Below are positions 10,121 to 22,749 of a DNA stretch of 64,000 nucleotides, piece after piece. The notes beneath the pieces were generated by a model. The model worked only from the letters and a program-made list of their open reading frames with translations, was not told the DNA's origin and searched no databases. A program made the translations under genes and the position numbers. Source of the DNA: Aphidius gifuensis (Eukaryota; Arthropoda; Insecta; Hymenoptera; Braconidae); assembly GCF_014905175.1 (NCBI RefSeq), contig NC_057790.1:3348001-3412000 (forward strand), in the 5' to 3' direction. Position 1 is the stretch's first letter, and each line of letters starts with the position of its first letter.

Positions 10121-13100
10121 ATTTTGTATATGAAAAGCATTACAAATATAAACCAAAACAAAAGATATATAATTTGTCAATATATAATTTTAATAGTCAT
10201 TTATCATACAAATTTCCATAAAAATCAATTTACAAAATAATTTTATTCTATTGTTCAATAAAATCATCACTCATTCATCCATTTATAATTTAAGCATTGA
10301 TGAACTTATTGTAATAAAGCATTTTTAAAAAACCCAAAAATAAATAAAATATAAACACTCATAATAAAAAAATCAAAAATTTTATAATCATAAAATAAAT
10401 AATGAAAAAAAAAAAAAAAAAAATCCATATAACGTAGAGAGTAACGGCTGTGCGGTTGTGTATCAGCTTGCCCCACGTTCTTAACAAGACACATTATAAG
10501 TTTTTCCCAGGGGTTAATTTCACCAGCGATAGCACCATACATGCTATCGCCTTTCTTTCGTATTTTTTGTCTTCTTCTTTTAATTTTTTTTTTATTATTA
10601 TTTCATTTTTTTTTTTTATTTATTCTCGAACCACTGAAGAAGATTCTCCGTCTCACTTTAACCCTGATGGGGCTACTACACATATATGAAGAAAAAAAAC
10701 CAAAAAAAAAAAATGCTGGTGTTGGTTGGTGCAAAGTCCGCGAGCATCGTGCCATCAACCCCTTTACTACAGTCCAGTCTGAACTCTCTTTTTCTCTCTT
10801 TCATTATGTTCATGTGTGTTTGTATGTGTGCAAAATCATAGATAGCCACAGTTAAGTAGCTCTTTGCCGTTGGTATAGTAGCGTCTCTATGGTTAATTAA
10901 ACGCATAGATCACCCACCACATTTTCTTTCTTCACCCAACTATACTTTTACTCTGCAGCTATATATATACACTTATCCAACTCTTTCGTCTTGAAGCATC
11001 CCCTTAATTCTCTCACACATTTTAGCCAACGTCTTTTAATGTCTACATGTAGATTATATATATATATTTAACACAGACTTTGACTTAACCCTCTACATCG
11101 ACAGTATCGTATCAAAAATTCTCATTGCCTTAGTCAAACAAGAAAAAACTATTTATAAATATTTTCATTATATCTATATGATTTACTAGAGCTTAGAAAA
11201 GAAATAAAAAAATTGAAACATTAATTCATGTGAATCATGTGCGGTCGTTAACATAGAAAAAATATAAAATAATTTACTGTTATTTTTAATTTATTTATTT
11301 TTATATGAAAATATATTTTAAAAAATATCAATGTTTATTTAAATTTATTTAAATTTTAAAAAATTTGATAATTTAAGTTTAAATTGATTGAGATTAAAAT
11401 TATAATTTTTTTTTTTCTTCTCGCGTTTTAAAAATAAATACATAAAATCATCCTAACGATGTATATGTTTACAAGCATATCTTTTATACTCCATTTTATC
11501 GAATTCCTTATATATATATTTTTTTTTTAATGTAACTGCATTGAGTCAATGGCTCTCAATGGGCTTTGAGTTAGACACAGTACTGTAATAATCCAACCGG
11601 CTTGGTTTGTAATGCTCGATATTTTATTTCACAAAGTAGAAATGCCAGTTTACCTGTGATTCAACTTGGCACTCTGTGTGTGTTGTCTCATCCTCATAAC
11701 GCCCACATATCCCTTTTTTTTTTTTTTTCTTATTATTTAATTTATTTATCATTATTTTATAATTCAAAAAATATAAATATACATGTATACTTGAATGTAT
11801 ACAAGTATTTTGTCGAAATATAAGGGAACCGATAATTTTATAATGTAAAAAAAAAAATAAGCATCTATATTTATAATAATAAACACCGGTTTCTCATCAA
11901 AAGAAATGAAGGCGTGACCCCAACATCTTGGCATGAACTACCGTCCACGTCTCATTACCTGCTTCACTCTTCTCGCATTGATTTTCTCATAAAAAAAAAA
12001 AAAAAAAAACTAGTTAATTTATTTACTTTTTTATTTTTCTAATTATTATTTATTTATTTTTTCTTTAACTATATTTAAATTAAATTTTAATAAAATTTAT
12101 AAAACACACACACACACTACCTACAATGTTTCATAAATTAATTTTTTTTTTTTTCATCTTTCTATCCATATTATTAAATATTTCATAAAAAAAAAAACAA
12201 TATATATAAAGTGAATAATTATTTTATAAAATTTAAAAAATAAAATTAAACCATCATATTATTATTTATTTTTTTTTTTTATTATTTATTATTATCCCTC
12301 TTGAGACATTGGTCTACGGCACTGTGAAATTTTCTTTTTTTTGTCTCAAATACATTCACATATTCTTACACATTTACACATATGTGAAATGAAAAAAAAA
12401 TAAAAAAAAGAAGAGAAGACGCAGAATATTCTTATATGAATCGATGAAAGAACCGCGGGCATGCGCATAAGTTATCTTAATAACTCATGCGATAAACCAC
12501 CCTCATATACGGTCCATCCCCAAGGCGTCCTGTACCCTTACATGTCTTTTTCCTCTTTCCTCATTTCTCCATCTCATTTTCTTTCTTTATCCCTTCTTTC
12601 TCTCTCTTTTTTTATCTATTTATTTATTATTATTATTATTTAGTTTATTTTTATTTTTCATCTATATTTTTTTGCACATCCATTGCCATTCTACCCTCTC
12701 GTCGTCCACATATACATAAAGAAAAAGTCTGATGGAAGTAGAAGATGCTTATATGCAAGAATATACATGAAAGACTATTGGTCGCCCGGAATTTTACCCC
12801 CACATTTTTTTACATATCTTGTATATATTCTCTCTGTGAATACCAACAATGAGCTATATGCATTTACATAGGTGGGGATCACAACCCATTTCGATTATAA
12901 TGGCCTCCAACATGTTGGCATCTTCATATAACTTGATATTTTTATTTTTATTAATTAAAAAATTAACAATAAATTTTTTTTTTTCTATATAAATTTGTTT
13001 ATTTATATTTTTTTTCAATTAATTTAAAAGATTATTTGGGATTTTGGCTAATTAATATTTTTTTACTTTCATGTTGAGTTAGTCGTTTTTTTTTTTTGAA

Positions 13101-13179
13101 TTTTATTATATCTTTTTGACCATGTGGCATACGTATATATCTTTTGGATGGTGTATATCAGTGTTTGAAAATATGTATG
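10121..13179. other. A+T-rich non-coding DNA with short mixed patches
   Basis: Mixed-composition patches lie at 10435-10560 (with the hairpin at 10526-10550), 10720-10920, 11885-11975 and 12440-12540. The rest is homopolymer-rich. A 12-bp palindrome CCAACATGTTGG sits at 12907-12918. Frames around 10450-10906 and 12461-12871 are shadows of pyrimidine tracts. Confidence 0.55.
10526..10550. repeat. Perfect 8-bp G+C-rich hairpin
   Basis: GCGATAGC (10526-10533), 9-nt loop, GCTATCGC (10543-10550). It follows an acceptor-like TTTTTCCCAG at 10501-10510. The stem is half G+C in an A+T-rich setting, so chance is less likely than for AT stems. Confidence 0.5.
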
Positions 13180-13300
13180 TATACACATGAAGGTGCTAGT
13201 GCGAACAAATTAGCTTGCTATCTGAAACAACTTCTTGGAATAGCCGTTACTCACCCAGTGGACCTGGACCTCGCTAAAGTCGTATCTCTTTTTAAAAACG
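13180..13300. promoter_or_regulatory. Mixed-composition island
   Basis: About 110 bp free of homopolymers, with a GGACCTGGACCT direct repeat (GGACCT twice). No convincing frame or splice pair. It could be a conserved element or an exon fragment; undetermined. Confidence 0.2.
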
Positions 13301-14982
13301 TTAAATAAGAATCGATGTTTTTAAAGAATTCAATAAAAAAATAAATATTGTAATAAAATCGAGCAGAGAAAAACAGATAAAGACTGCGAGAAAGAGTCAA
13401 ACTAGTGATTAAAAATGTTTAAAATAAAATATAAAAAAAAGATTTACTTAGGTACCTATATATATACAATATAAAAAAATATAAAAATATATTTCGAATT
13501 TTTCACGAATGGTTGGTTTTCAAGAGGTGTGTTAAACGTGTGTTTGGTTATTTATATATATCCAACTTCTCACACCTTTAATACGTGGGTTTTTTTTTTT
13601 TATTTTATTGTCATTTCTCTTCGTGTCTTTTGGCCACCTTAACTCACTATCTTCTTGATTGCCTGGCTCTAATTAATTCTTCATGTTTTATCTTCGTTTT
13701 TCTTGGTGAATCACACCGCAACTCGCTCATCCGTGCAAAACGTTAAAACGACCCAACAACGAAATTCTTCATGCTTCAAAAAATGCCAGACAATTTTGTC
13801 TTTTTTAATTTTATTTTATATTTAATTTACAATTCTTATAAATAAATTATTTTTTTTCTACTATTATTGTTATTATATTATTTATTTTTTTTAATGGTTA
13901 AAATTATAAACTTACGGATGTCATTATTCAGACTTAGTATAATGTTTATTTTAATCGATACTTGGTATTATGAATTTATTAAATATTTAATATTATAATA
14001 TGAGAAGAAGAGAAAAATATAAATATTTTCGTTTATTTTTTTTATTAAATTTAATAATAAATAAATAATTTTTTTTATTTTTAAAATTAATGACAATTAT
14101 TATTTAAGTATTATTTTAAAAATCTGTCTGGTATGTACATGTACATAAAAAAAAGAAAAAAAAAAAAAAAATGCGTGGGCGAATGGCCAGAGTCAAGTCA
14201 CCTCGAGTTTATATATATTTATTTTTTTTTTATTTATTTTTTCAATGTGTGGTGGTAGTACAAGTATATATTTATATCTTCTCGAGCATAGACGCCATAA
14301 AGAAAGGTAGGTCACGGTCAAGGTTTCAACTTTGATTTCACCTATATCCTCTCACTCTTCCAGACACGAACACATACACAAACCATATGATGAAGACGAC
14401 TTACATCATACCAATAATTTATCAACAATTCAAAATCATGCACATGCATGAAAGGGAATCGAAAAATAAATAATAATAATAACCATCATCATCGTTTCAA
14501 GTTCAAACAATATCATGATATATAAACTAAAACTTTTTCTTGAAAAACAAAAATAAAAAAAACAATAATAAGCGTATAAATTAATCATGAAAAATTTTTG
14601 TATATCTGATGATGCATGTGGAAGGAATTTCAACATCTATCTCCCATCATTAACACTAATTTTTTTTTAATCTCAATTTATTTCAATAAATGAGAATTAA
14701 ATATAAAATAAGAAAAAAAAAAAAATGATAAGGAAATCTTCGACTCGATGATAAATTTATCCTTCAATTGGCAAATGTCGTGTTAATTTTAATCGTTATT
14801 TTCAACAAAGCTTTTATGGGGATTACAGCTGAAATAAATAAAAAATAAATAAAAAAAATTAAAACAAGTATATATAGAGAGAGAGAGTTTGCTGAGACTC
14901 TATATAGTAAATGCCTGTCGATGCCTTCTTTGAACGTGTGTCCAATGCTGTCGTTGTTGTTTTTATTGTTGGTTGTGGGTGT

Positions 14983-15004
14983 TGTATCAAGACAACTTGA
15001 TACA
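14983..15004. repeat. Perfect 9-bp hairpin with ACAA loop
   Basis: TGTATCAAG (14983-14991), loop ACAA, CTTGATACA (14996-15004). Tight and perfect, inside a mixed-composition patch rather than low-complexity sequence. Confidence 0.5.
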
Positions 15005-15512
15005 CTGGGCACGATCGAATGAATCAACAAAGACAATTAATAGCTCCCTCATGGACTTGTGTCGACTATGGTCATTCTATTTTGCTTCTTTGTCTTTGAA
15101 AAAATACAAAAACTAGCTTAAAACCACTTCTCAAAAGAAAGTAAAAGCACAAAAATGTTACAAACAACAAATCTATATATATTTATTGTGTTAGAAAAGT
15201 ACTTTTTACTACCCTCTTTTTTAACACCCTTAAACTGTATTTATTTATTTTTTCTTTTAAAATCACTCAAAAATAAATCGTATCATTTTCAAGTCAATAC
15301 TTTGTTTGTAAATTTTTGAAAAAAAATAATTTATTTATATAATTATGATTTGATGGTATTTTTCAAGTTTATTATCATTTTATCTCTTGATGAAAATTTG
15401 GACCATTTAAAAAATCAAATAAGAAAAAAAATAAAAAGACTGATGAATTGAACAAGTGAGGGAGTTTATATATATACAGATTGCAACGAATCTCAGCTCA
15501 CTTAACGAGCTC

Positions 15513-15527
15513 AAGGGTTCAACCCTT
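15513..15527. repeat. 15-nt palindrome AAGGGTT-C-AACCCTT
   Basis: Seven-base perfect arms around a single central C. It resembles a dimeric transcription-factor site. The GGTTCAACCC core briefly suggests a tRNA B box, but no tRNA arms surround it. Confidence 0.4.
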
Positions 15528-16234
15528 CCAAGTCAGTATGGCATTTTTCATTGCATCGTTGTCTCTCTCACCCTTCAACAATATTTAAGGCATGTTTCAA
15601 GGGTAATTAAATGGCAGAGGGTCTTTACTATTACAACTAAAATCTGATGGCTGTATAAACCCTTTCACTTGAATATTTTTAGTATATATAAATATACTCC
15701 CACGCAAATTATCACATTTAACCCGCTCAAAAACTTTTCCCTTCAACGGTGTATCCCTTGACTTGTGTATAATAATGTACTTTTCATTAGCCCAACTGTC
15801 ATTTTGCCACTAAAGTATCTTTATTTCCCTTTATTTTTTATTTTTAAATATACTCGAAAAATATTCATCATTTTTTTCATTTACAACCCTTTCATATAAA
15901 CACTATTATATGGTACACCAACGAACCCCTATTTTCAAATCTTTTACACTTTTTAAATCAACAGGTTTTTAATTGTTTTATAAATACATTTAAATATTAA
16001 CTTGATAAAGTAAAACTCATCACTGGGTTATTAATTTATCATGATATTATTTTCATTAAAAAAAAAAAACTAATTACATTTGTAAATTGAAATTATTATT
16101 TTTATTATTTAAATGACAATTTTCATAAATTATAAAATACATATATACATACATATATTTAAATAAATATCTGTGGCGTTCATTGTAAATAACGATAAAA
16201 AAAAATAAGAGAAATGATATACTCTATAAAATAT

Positions 16235-16780
16235 CTTGTATACGTCATCGTCGAGTTGTCACCCCTTTTTTCTTTTGCATAACTTTTAAAACGGCTGATA
16301 AAAAAAAGCCGATGATAAAGCCTTTTATAAAAGCATCAAGAAGAAATATATATAACCCTTGCTTTGCATCTCTCACCTGTTGCTCCCCGCCCTCTCTTAA
16401 CAATTTAACATCACCACCACCCCCATGCCAAATTTCTTGCACTTTACCCCGCGGCCAATAAACACTTTGGTCTCTAATTAGAGAGTCAGACAGTGGCTGA
16501 TGGTTTTGTGGTGTTTAATACACCTTTACCAACAAACTGGCTCGTGCCATATATATATATATAAATTCCTCTTTAACCCCACCTTCATTACAACCCTCAT
16601 TCTTTTTCAAATTCATTTGCCTCTTGTCGTCATCGTCGTTTCTCTTGATTTCACAACGCCCGGAATTAATTAGTGAGCTGTTAACGAGCGGTCTTTTCAT
16701 CATGAAAAAAAAAAAAAAAAAAAAAACACAAGACAACTGGTAGTTATACTTGCGACTCATTTAGGGGATGTTTATTTTAA
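16235..16780. promoter_or_regulatory. Mixed-composition region with TAATTA palindrome
   Basis: A long region of reduced A+T (16235-16510 and 16540-16770) interrupted by TATA and poly-A. It contains TCTCTAATTAGAGA at 16471-16484, a perfect 14-bp palindrome around a homeodomain-type TAATTA core, and CGTCATCGTCG-type words on either side. Open minus frames (16245-16442, 16515-16760) have no family signature. Best read as regulatory, uncertain. Confidence 0.3.
16471..16484. promoter_or_regulatory. 14-bp palindromic homeodomain-type site
   Basis: TCTCTAATTAGAGA reads the same on both strands, with TAATTA at its centre. It differs from simple AT palindromes by its CTCT/AGAG arms, which fits a symmetric binding site. 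Confidence 0.3.
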
Positions 16781-16850
16781 TTTTAAACCAGAAAAAAAAG
16801 AAATAAATGAGAACAAAGTTACCAAGATCCCAAGTACTTTTCCGTTGTTA

Positions 16851-16883
<33 letters not shown>

Positions 16884-17299
16884 GTAACAATCCACGACGA
16901 CTTTTTATTGCTTAATTAACTTATATTTTTTTTTTTTCCTCTTGTTTTTCCTTATTCTTAATTTAGCCAAAAAAAAAAAAACAATACCAACTTGTTGTAA
17001 TTTTGTCTACTGTGCTTTTTCAACTTGAAATAAGATTCTTCAACTACAAAATGACCTTACAACTTTTCATTATTATTTTTTTTTCTTTTTATAATTATCA
17101 TTCTACCTCCAACTGTTCTATTCAACTCTTTTTATTATTTTTCTCCCTTATTTTTATATCAATGTTTTTTATCGCGCTTTCAAATAAAAGCGTCTGTTTT
17201 ATATTTTTCTTATTATTTATTTATCATTTTTTTTTTTTTTATTCTTTCGTTTATATATTATACACATCGTCACACACTCTTTATACTTTTTTCTGCATT
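16781..17299. other. Poly-A/poly-T-rich non-coding DNA
   Basis: Includes a run of more than 20 A at about 16859-16882 and pyrimidine-rich sequence to 17260. The plus frame 17003-17350 is Phe/Leu/Ile-rich because of poly-T and is not called as a gene. Confidence 0.6.
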
Positions 17300-17540
17300 A
17301 ATATATATACATGCGTGTATTTGTGTGAGAGAGCCGAGTTCTTGGTATAGAGCAATATAGCAACGATATCTTGGCCCCTTTATTGCCATGTTGGATTCAC
17401 CTCTTGGTTCGCAATTATTTACTCGTTATTTACCTCGTGAACCGACTGGCGCGACGTCTAATTATCGCCGCGCAAAATAATCGGTACTATACTACCCCCT
17501 GTTATTAAGTTTTCTCAGCCGAATAGCCATGACTCTTGTT
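17300..17540. promoter_or_regulatory. G+C-enriched island, candidate enhancer or promoter
   Basis: Contains GGCGCGACGTCTAATTATCGCCGCGC, given here as its key parts: CGCGACGTC, TAATTAT and CGCCGCGC. It also has the inverted pair GGTTC/GAACC and several CpGs, and ends near CAGCCGAATAGCC. Sharp composition boundaries on both sides support a functional element. No frame longer than a few dozen codons crosses it. Confidence 0.35.
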
Positions 17541-18055
17541 GTATGTGTGTATGTATATAGTTTGCAAAAAAAAAAAAACAGGACAATGAGAATTTAAAAA
17601 CGAAAAAATCAATGTTTAACAAAATAAAAAAAATTGAAAATTGATGATAAGAGGTAGAAATGCATATGAGATATTTAGTAGTCATGTGAAATGAAAGAAT
17701 TGGTTCTTGTGAAATGGCTCAAGGCACTTGCATATCTGCACGAAATCGTGTGTCTTCTTGCTTTCGGGCATTGCGATGAGATTAAAGCATCGAGAAAATA
17801 AGGCCCTATGGGATCAGACAAAAAAAAAAAAGTTAAATATTATATTTTTTTGGTTTTTGTTTATTTCAAAATGAGACACGATAAATGAACTGCAAATGTA
17901 TGATGAAATTGTGACGTTGAAATATTATATTATTCATTAAAAAAAATGAAAAAAAAAAAAAAACATTTGTATTTATGTTTATGTCTGATATTATAAGTAC
18001 ATCAATACATCAGTGTCTCGAAATTTGTCTTGTGTATAATTTTGGATGGTTGGTG

Positions 18056-18089
18056 AGCTAGTATCATCTTGAGTGAGATGATACTAGCT
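18056..18089. repeat. Perfect 14-bp hairpin, 6-nt loop
   Basis: AGCTAGTATCATCT (18056-18069), loop TGAGTG, AGATGATACTAGCT (18076-18089): 14 consecutive Watson-Crick pairs. This is the longest perfect short-loop hairpin I found in the window, and it is not a simple AT repeat. Too short for a typical microRNA precursor. It could be a cruciform-forming site, a symmetric binding site or a remnant of an inverted duplication. Confidence 0.7.
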
Positions 18090-18801
18090 TCAATTAATTT
18101 TCTTTTCTTGGGATAAAATAATAATGAGAGCATTTTTCCAAGATACTTGGCGTGTTTAAAATTAAAAAGTCACCGGCAGATATTATTATACGTTGGCTAA
18201 AAAAAAAAAAAAGAAAATAATTTTAAAAAAAATAAGGGGGTGGAGGATTATTATTTTTTGCGGAAGGTAAAGAAAAAATTAAAATAAAAAAAAAAAACAA
18301 AGTGCTATAAGGATAAAAAAAAGTGGAGCGAAAAAAAAGAAATTTTTAAATGAATAAAAATATATATATAAAGTATACGCAGAGTGCAATTAGCCATTGT
18401 ATAATTATCTCTCCGGCTCCTATTAGCTCGATCCATCCGGACTCTTCTTCTCAACCCAAGAATTATGCCGGGGGTTGGATATCGAAACAAAGTAATTCCA
18501 TTACGTTAAAAAACTTTTGCACCATTTATTTCAATCTTCCTTCTCGGTCTCAAGAAGTATAAAAAACAAAAAAATAAAAAAAATCACTGAGAACAAAAGA
18601 AAAAAATAATATATAAACGAAAAACCAAAAGATGAACCGAAGGATGACAAAGTGGTGAAAACGAAGATATTTTTCTCTCCCTTGATTTTTGCTGGAAAAA
18701 TATTTACCAGCAATTAATGACGATCATAAATTGAAACGATGAGAATGAATAAAAAAAACTGAAGAAGAAGAAGAAAAAAAAACTTTGGAAAAATAAATAA
18801 T

Positions 18802-18858
18802 ATGAATATAAGAAAAAATATTTCCCCGGGGATCTTAGTCTTAGACTTTTTGGCAAAG
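18802..18858 (+). CDS. Possible first coding exon, 19 codons
   Basis: ATG at 18802 (A at -3) opens MNIRKNISPGILVLDFLAK and ends exactly at AAAG/GTAAGAAG, a strong donor, in phase 0. The segment includes a CCCCGGGG-containing mixed-composition patch. I recognise no family and see no matching acceptor exon downstream in the window. A chance ATG plus donor is the main alternative. Confidence 0.15.
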
Positions 18859-18989
18859 GTAAGAAGATCACAATGAGTGCAAACAATGAAATGAGAGATG
18901 GAATGAGATGTAGAAAAAAAAAAAACAAAAAAAACAAACGGATGAACGAATGTAAAGGAGCGAAAAAAAAATGAACGAGCATGTCTTTT

Positions 18990-19470
18990 GTCTTGAACGA
19001 CGTTTTGCCTTCACAATTTTCATCGTCCCGTAACGTTAACCTCTCCTCGACCTCTCCCCCTTTTCAACCCCTAATATATTTTTTTAATTTTTTCTTATTT
19101 TTTAGCATCTTTAGTTCTTAATACATTCTCAGCTCTTTGATAATTATCCATACCGCGTTTATTTTTGGCCTGGGTTCGTCCTTAATCTCTGTTATGTTCA
19201 GTATTCTTTCAACGAAAAAAAAAAAAAAAAGCTTTAAAAATTAAAAAAAAAAAAACAAATAAAAAATATATATATATCGCGCTTGGATGGGCGAATGAAT
19301 GCTCGGCCTGGCAAAATAATATTTTATACACAACAATGAGGAGGGCCCGAGAGCCACGACCTCCGCCTTAGCGATTGTTATCGAAGTAGACGCTGAGCTT
19401 ATAAAGGTTTAAGAAACCGTTTTCTTATCGCGAACACCGGCGTCGTCAGCGAATATCTGTTTTTCCATTT
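18990..19470. promoter_or_regulatory. G+C-enriched island pair with TATA-like site
   Basis: Two mixed blocks (18990-19060, 19280-19460) around poly-A. The second is among the most G+C-rich in the window, with GAGGGCCCGAG, CACGACCTCCGCC, and CGAACACCGGCGTCGTC. TATAAAG at 19400-19406 is followed about 30 bp later by CpG-rich sequence, so a core promoter is possible on the plus strand. No initiator is distinctive. Confidence 0.35.
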
Positions 19471-21409
19471 TTTTTTTTTATTTTTTTACTCCCCATATTT
19501 TTACTGCCAAATACATATACCCTACCTTCTCCCTCTTGCTTCCTATTTCATCCCTCTATTTAATCTTCATTTTCAATATCCATAAAAATTAAAAATAATC
19601 ATTAATTAAGAATTTTTAATTATTATCATCATCCTGTTGTTAAAAATCACAAGGTATATAATTTTAAACAAATCATTTATTTGTATATAAATATATACTG
19701 ATTGATATAATCAACAAGACCTCGCGTGAGATTGAGAAAAAAAAATAAAATATTAAAATAAATTCTAAGAGTTCGTTATAATGCAGATCTATATATACAT
19801 GTTGTTATATTGGTTTGATGTTAAACTGCTGAAAAAAAATAAAAATCTTCCAATCACCCATGACACTTTATCATCGAAAAATCTACCGAGTCATTCCAAT
19901 CAACGAGGGCCAGGGCCACTTCATTAGACACCCATTTGAGTCACTCATCATATACGCCCAAAATTTCAAACACATATAAATTCCAACATCATCTGTATAT
20001 ATATACAGCCACGCATCGTTTATATATTATTTATTTATATCTTCTCCTATATTTAATCATAAACATATATACTTAAATGAATTATACTCACTTGTGCACA
20101 AAATACTCATCGTACATTGTACTCGACGACTCGACAAGTAAATAAATCATTTTTTATTAACGCATTAAAGGTACATAGACCATAAAAATTATATCACACC
20201 TAATGATACCGATCGATCCTTATTCTTCAAATCCCCAAATACAAATTCCTAAGTTTCTATATATCGAGGGTTTTTTAATTCTTTTTTTTTTACGGTCTTT
20301 GTCTAATCACTTAATACCTTTGTCTCTACACAATCTCAACACGTCAATCATTTTTTTTTATAAATGTGTTTTATCATGATTTTCAATCACAAATTTTTCT
20401 TTTTTTTTGATTTCTATTATGTTTTTCATTTTATTTTATTCCTAAAACATTAAAATAATTTATATTAATTTATATATTTAAAAAGATATATGTATAAATA
20501 AATAATTGTTTATGTTTATGTATATAATTTTTTTAAATATTTAATTGAACATGAAAAAAATATGAAAAAATAAATAGTCTTGAGAGTGGTATACTTGAAA
20601 ATGAATTTGATTCGCTGGGGGTCATTGATGTCACGTAAGATTGGTGCAGTTGGTTTAAGTGCAATTAATCTTCGTTAAGTGAGAGGGTATATATGTATAT
20701 ATTTTACAAATACTTGCAGTACAACCATCATGCACAAGGCATGTCAAGACAAGATCTCCCTCTCTTTTTTATAACTCTGTTTTTTTTTTTTTTTCTTTTT
20801 ATTTTAAACTTTATCGCACACTTTTCACGCGCATACACATCTTCAATCTTTCAAGCGTTATGCTATATACACACGCCAAGTAAACTATGCAACTTAGCAC
20901 CATCAAGAAATTATATTATAAGTACGTCAATGTTGCACCATCGTTCTTTTGTATATTAAGAAGACTACACATGAAGCAACATTTACTGATTAAATCTGAG
21001 TAATTAAGGGAGTTAACCTTGCCTTTAACTTGACTTAACAGAGTCACGCCCGCTTGCCCACCCCTTTTAAATTTTTTTTCTTTTCATTTACACCATTTAT
21101 TTGCACACGTTTTACATTCTTTACATATTTAATTAAAAATATATAGTTTAATGTAAAATAAAAAACAAACAAATTATAAAATATTTATATTAAATCTATT
21201 ATATTCAAATTTATCATTAAAAAATACTTGTATAATTAAATTATTAAGTTTTTTTTTCATTATTATTATAATATTATTTTTATAATCATCACAACCATTA
21301 TCACTACCACATGCATAACTCAAAATTCCCTACCATCAATGTCTATCTAACAAGGCGCCCCACGTATCTCATTTTTTATTTTTTATTTTATTTTTTTTTT
21401 CATAAATGC
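19471..21409. other. A+T-rich non-coding DNA
   Basis: Low-complexity A+T with pyrimidine-rich stretches at 19500-19570 and 20215-20350. Mixed patches occur at 19855-19990, 20580-20680 and 21010-21065. No gene or clear element. Confidence 0.6.
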
Positions 21410-21850
21410 ATTTCTCGTGGTTAATTACGCTCGCAATTTGTTATGTAAATGAAACGGCTCGGTGAAAAGTGGCGAGATCCATGTATTATTATTATATATA
21501 TAACGAATGAGTTTGAATAAGGTTATATGGTGAATCCACAGTGGAAGGAAGTTGAGGAAGTATATGTGAACGTCATATGGATATATATATATGTGTATTT
21601 ATAATATACTTGAAATATATATATGTATAATATAGGTACATGTTTATGTATATAATCCAGAGAAGCTCGAAGGTGCGGCGAATAATTAGCCTCTGCCCAC
21701 GCGTGGTAAAAGATCCGAGTCGAATGATGCTGGGGTATTGTGTATATATTTTTTAATACATGTTTATATACCAACAAATACCTTAGTCAAGAACATATTT
21801 ATATGCGGGTAGTTGTAACGATTGTAGCTATCGTTAATACACGCTTATAT
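21410..21850. promoter_or_regulatory. Two small G+C-enriched islands
   Basis: 21410-21480 carries TTAATTACGCTCGC and the octamer-like TATGTAAAT. 21655-21735 carries AATAATTAGCC and the 10-bp palindrome CCACGCGTGG (21697-21706). TAACGAT...ATCGTTA forms a 7-bp inverted repeat near 21816-21836. TATA-rich low complexity separates them. Regulatory reading is inferred. Confidence 0.25.
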
Positions 21851-22559
21851 CCATGGCAATATTATTGTAGACAAGAAGTAGCAATGCTAGAATTTTTAAT
21901 TGAAAAAAAAAAAAACCTGAATTTATATTTATCGTTATTATTATTATTATTTTTGAATATAAAAAAAAATATATTCATGAATAAAATAACAAATGAATTG
22001 ATCAATCAGAGTTCTATTGTTGTAAAATCAAAATAAAATATATATATTGAATAATGAATTATTTAAAAAACAAAAAAATAAATAATATTCAAACTTGATA
22101 AGCTGCCTTATTTAGAATTTTATTATTTTCTTTGAAGATATATCATTTGAACGTTCAATCAGTTGTCAAAACAACCCTTCAAAGCATCATTTATATCTAT
22201 GCAAAAAAAATAAAATAAAAAATTGTTAACTGTGAATATTTTGTGTTTAAAAGTGAAAAAAAAATTCAAACGCATGCGTGCAATTTGAAGTTACTCAGTA
22301 ATGTCGAGATGAAAAAGACGAGTTGGTTCATCAGTGTTTCACAAATTACGAGACGCTTGAGTTCCTTTCGCATTCAAGCGATATATGAAAAAATAAATAT
22401 ACATATACATATGAATTTTTCTACACATGTGTAATGTGTTTATTTAAATGTATATGTATAAATATTAAATGTGTATAAATGTGGATAATGGCTGGATGAA
22501 GGGTGTACAGTTTGCACATATATATATGTAAGAATGTTGATATTAATTTTATATGTATA
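21851..22559. other. A+T-rich non-coding DNA
   Basis: One mixed segment at 22265-22380 with CGCTTGA (22354-22360) and TCAAGCG (22374-22380) as a 7-bp hairpin. The remainder is low-complexity. Nothing coding. Confidence 0.55.
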
Positions 22560-22749
22560 TATAACAACGCGGCTTGCCTAATTAGCCCACCGTGATGTTA
22601 TTTCCGTCGCGTGACGTCACGTGAGCTCGTTTGCCTGGCTGTGGGCCAGCTTTTCCGCCGAACTATAAAACATATTCGCACCCACGCAACACAATTAGCC
22701 CACACCGCGTGCAATGAAGAACTACGAGTACCCTGTACCCAATGGATAA
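22560..22749 (+). promoter_or_regulatory. Candidate core promoter: CRE/E-box, TATA box, short start frame
   Basis: In plus-strand order: AATTAGCCCAC (22580-22590); TGACGTCA (22612-22619), a perfect CRE, overlapping CACGTG (22618-22623), a perfect E-box; GTGGGCCAGC; TATAAAA (22664-22670); a second AATTAGCCCAC (22693-22703); and an ATG at 22714 opening an 11-codon frame (MKNYEYPVPNG, stop at 22747-22749). The spacing from TATA to the ATG leaves room for a start site near 22695. CREB/ATF and bHLH factors are the known binders of such motifs. That this drives a transcript is inference; the 11-codon frame may only be a uORF. Confidence 0.4.

Larger units (their letters stand above)
13301..16234. 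other. A+T-rich non-coding DNA
   Basis: Mostly low complexity. Mixed patches occur at 13500-13770, 14280-14440, 14880-15075 and 15470-15640. Two clean symmetric elements are listed separately (14983-15004 and 15513-15527). No gene is supported. Confidence 0.55.
17541..18989. other. A+T-rich non-coding DNA
   Basis: Homopolymer-rich, with mixed patches at 17700-17820, 18380-18480 and 18820-18880. It holds the 14-bp-stem hairpin and one possible start exon, listed separately. Confidence 0.55.

Noticed and set aside
17003..17350. 115-codon plus frame resembling a membrane protein
   Set aside because: The hydrophobicity comes from T-rich sequence (Phe, Leu, Ile). There are no charged loops, motif or splice support.
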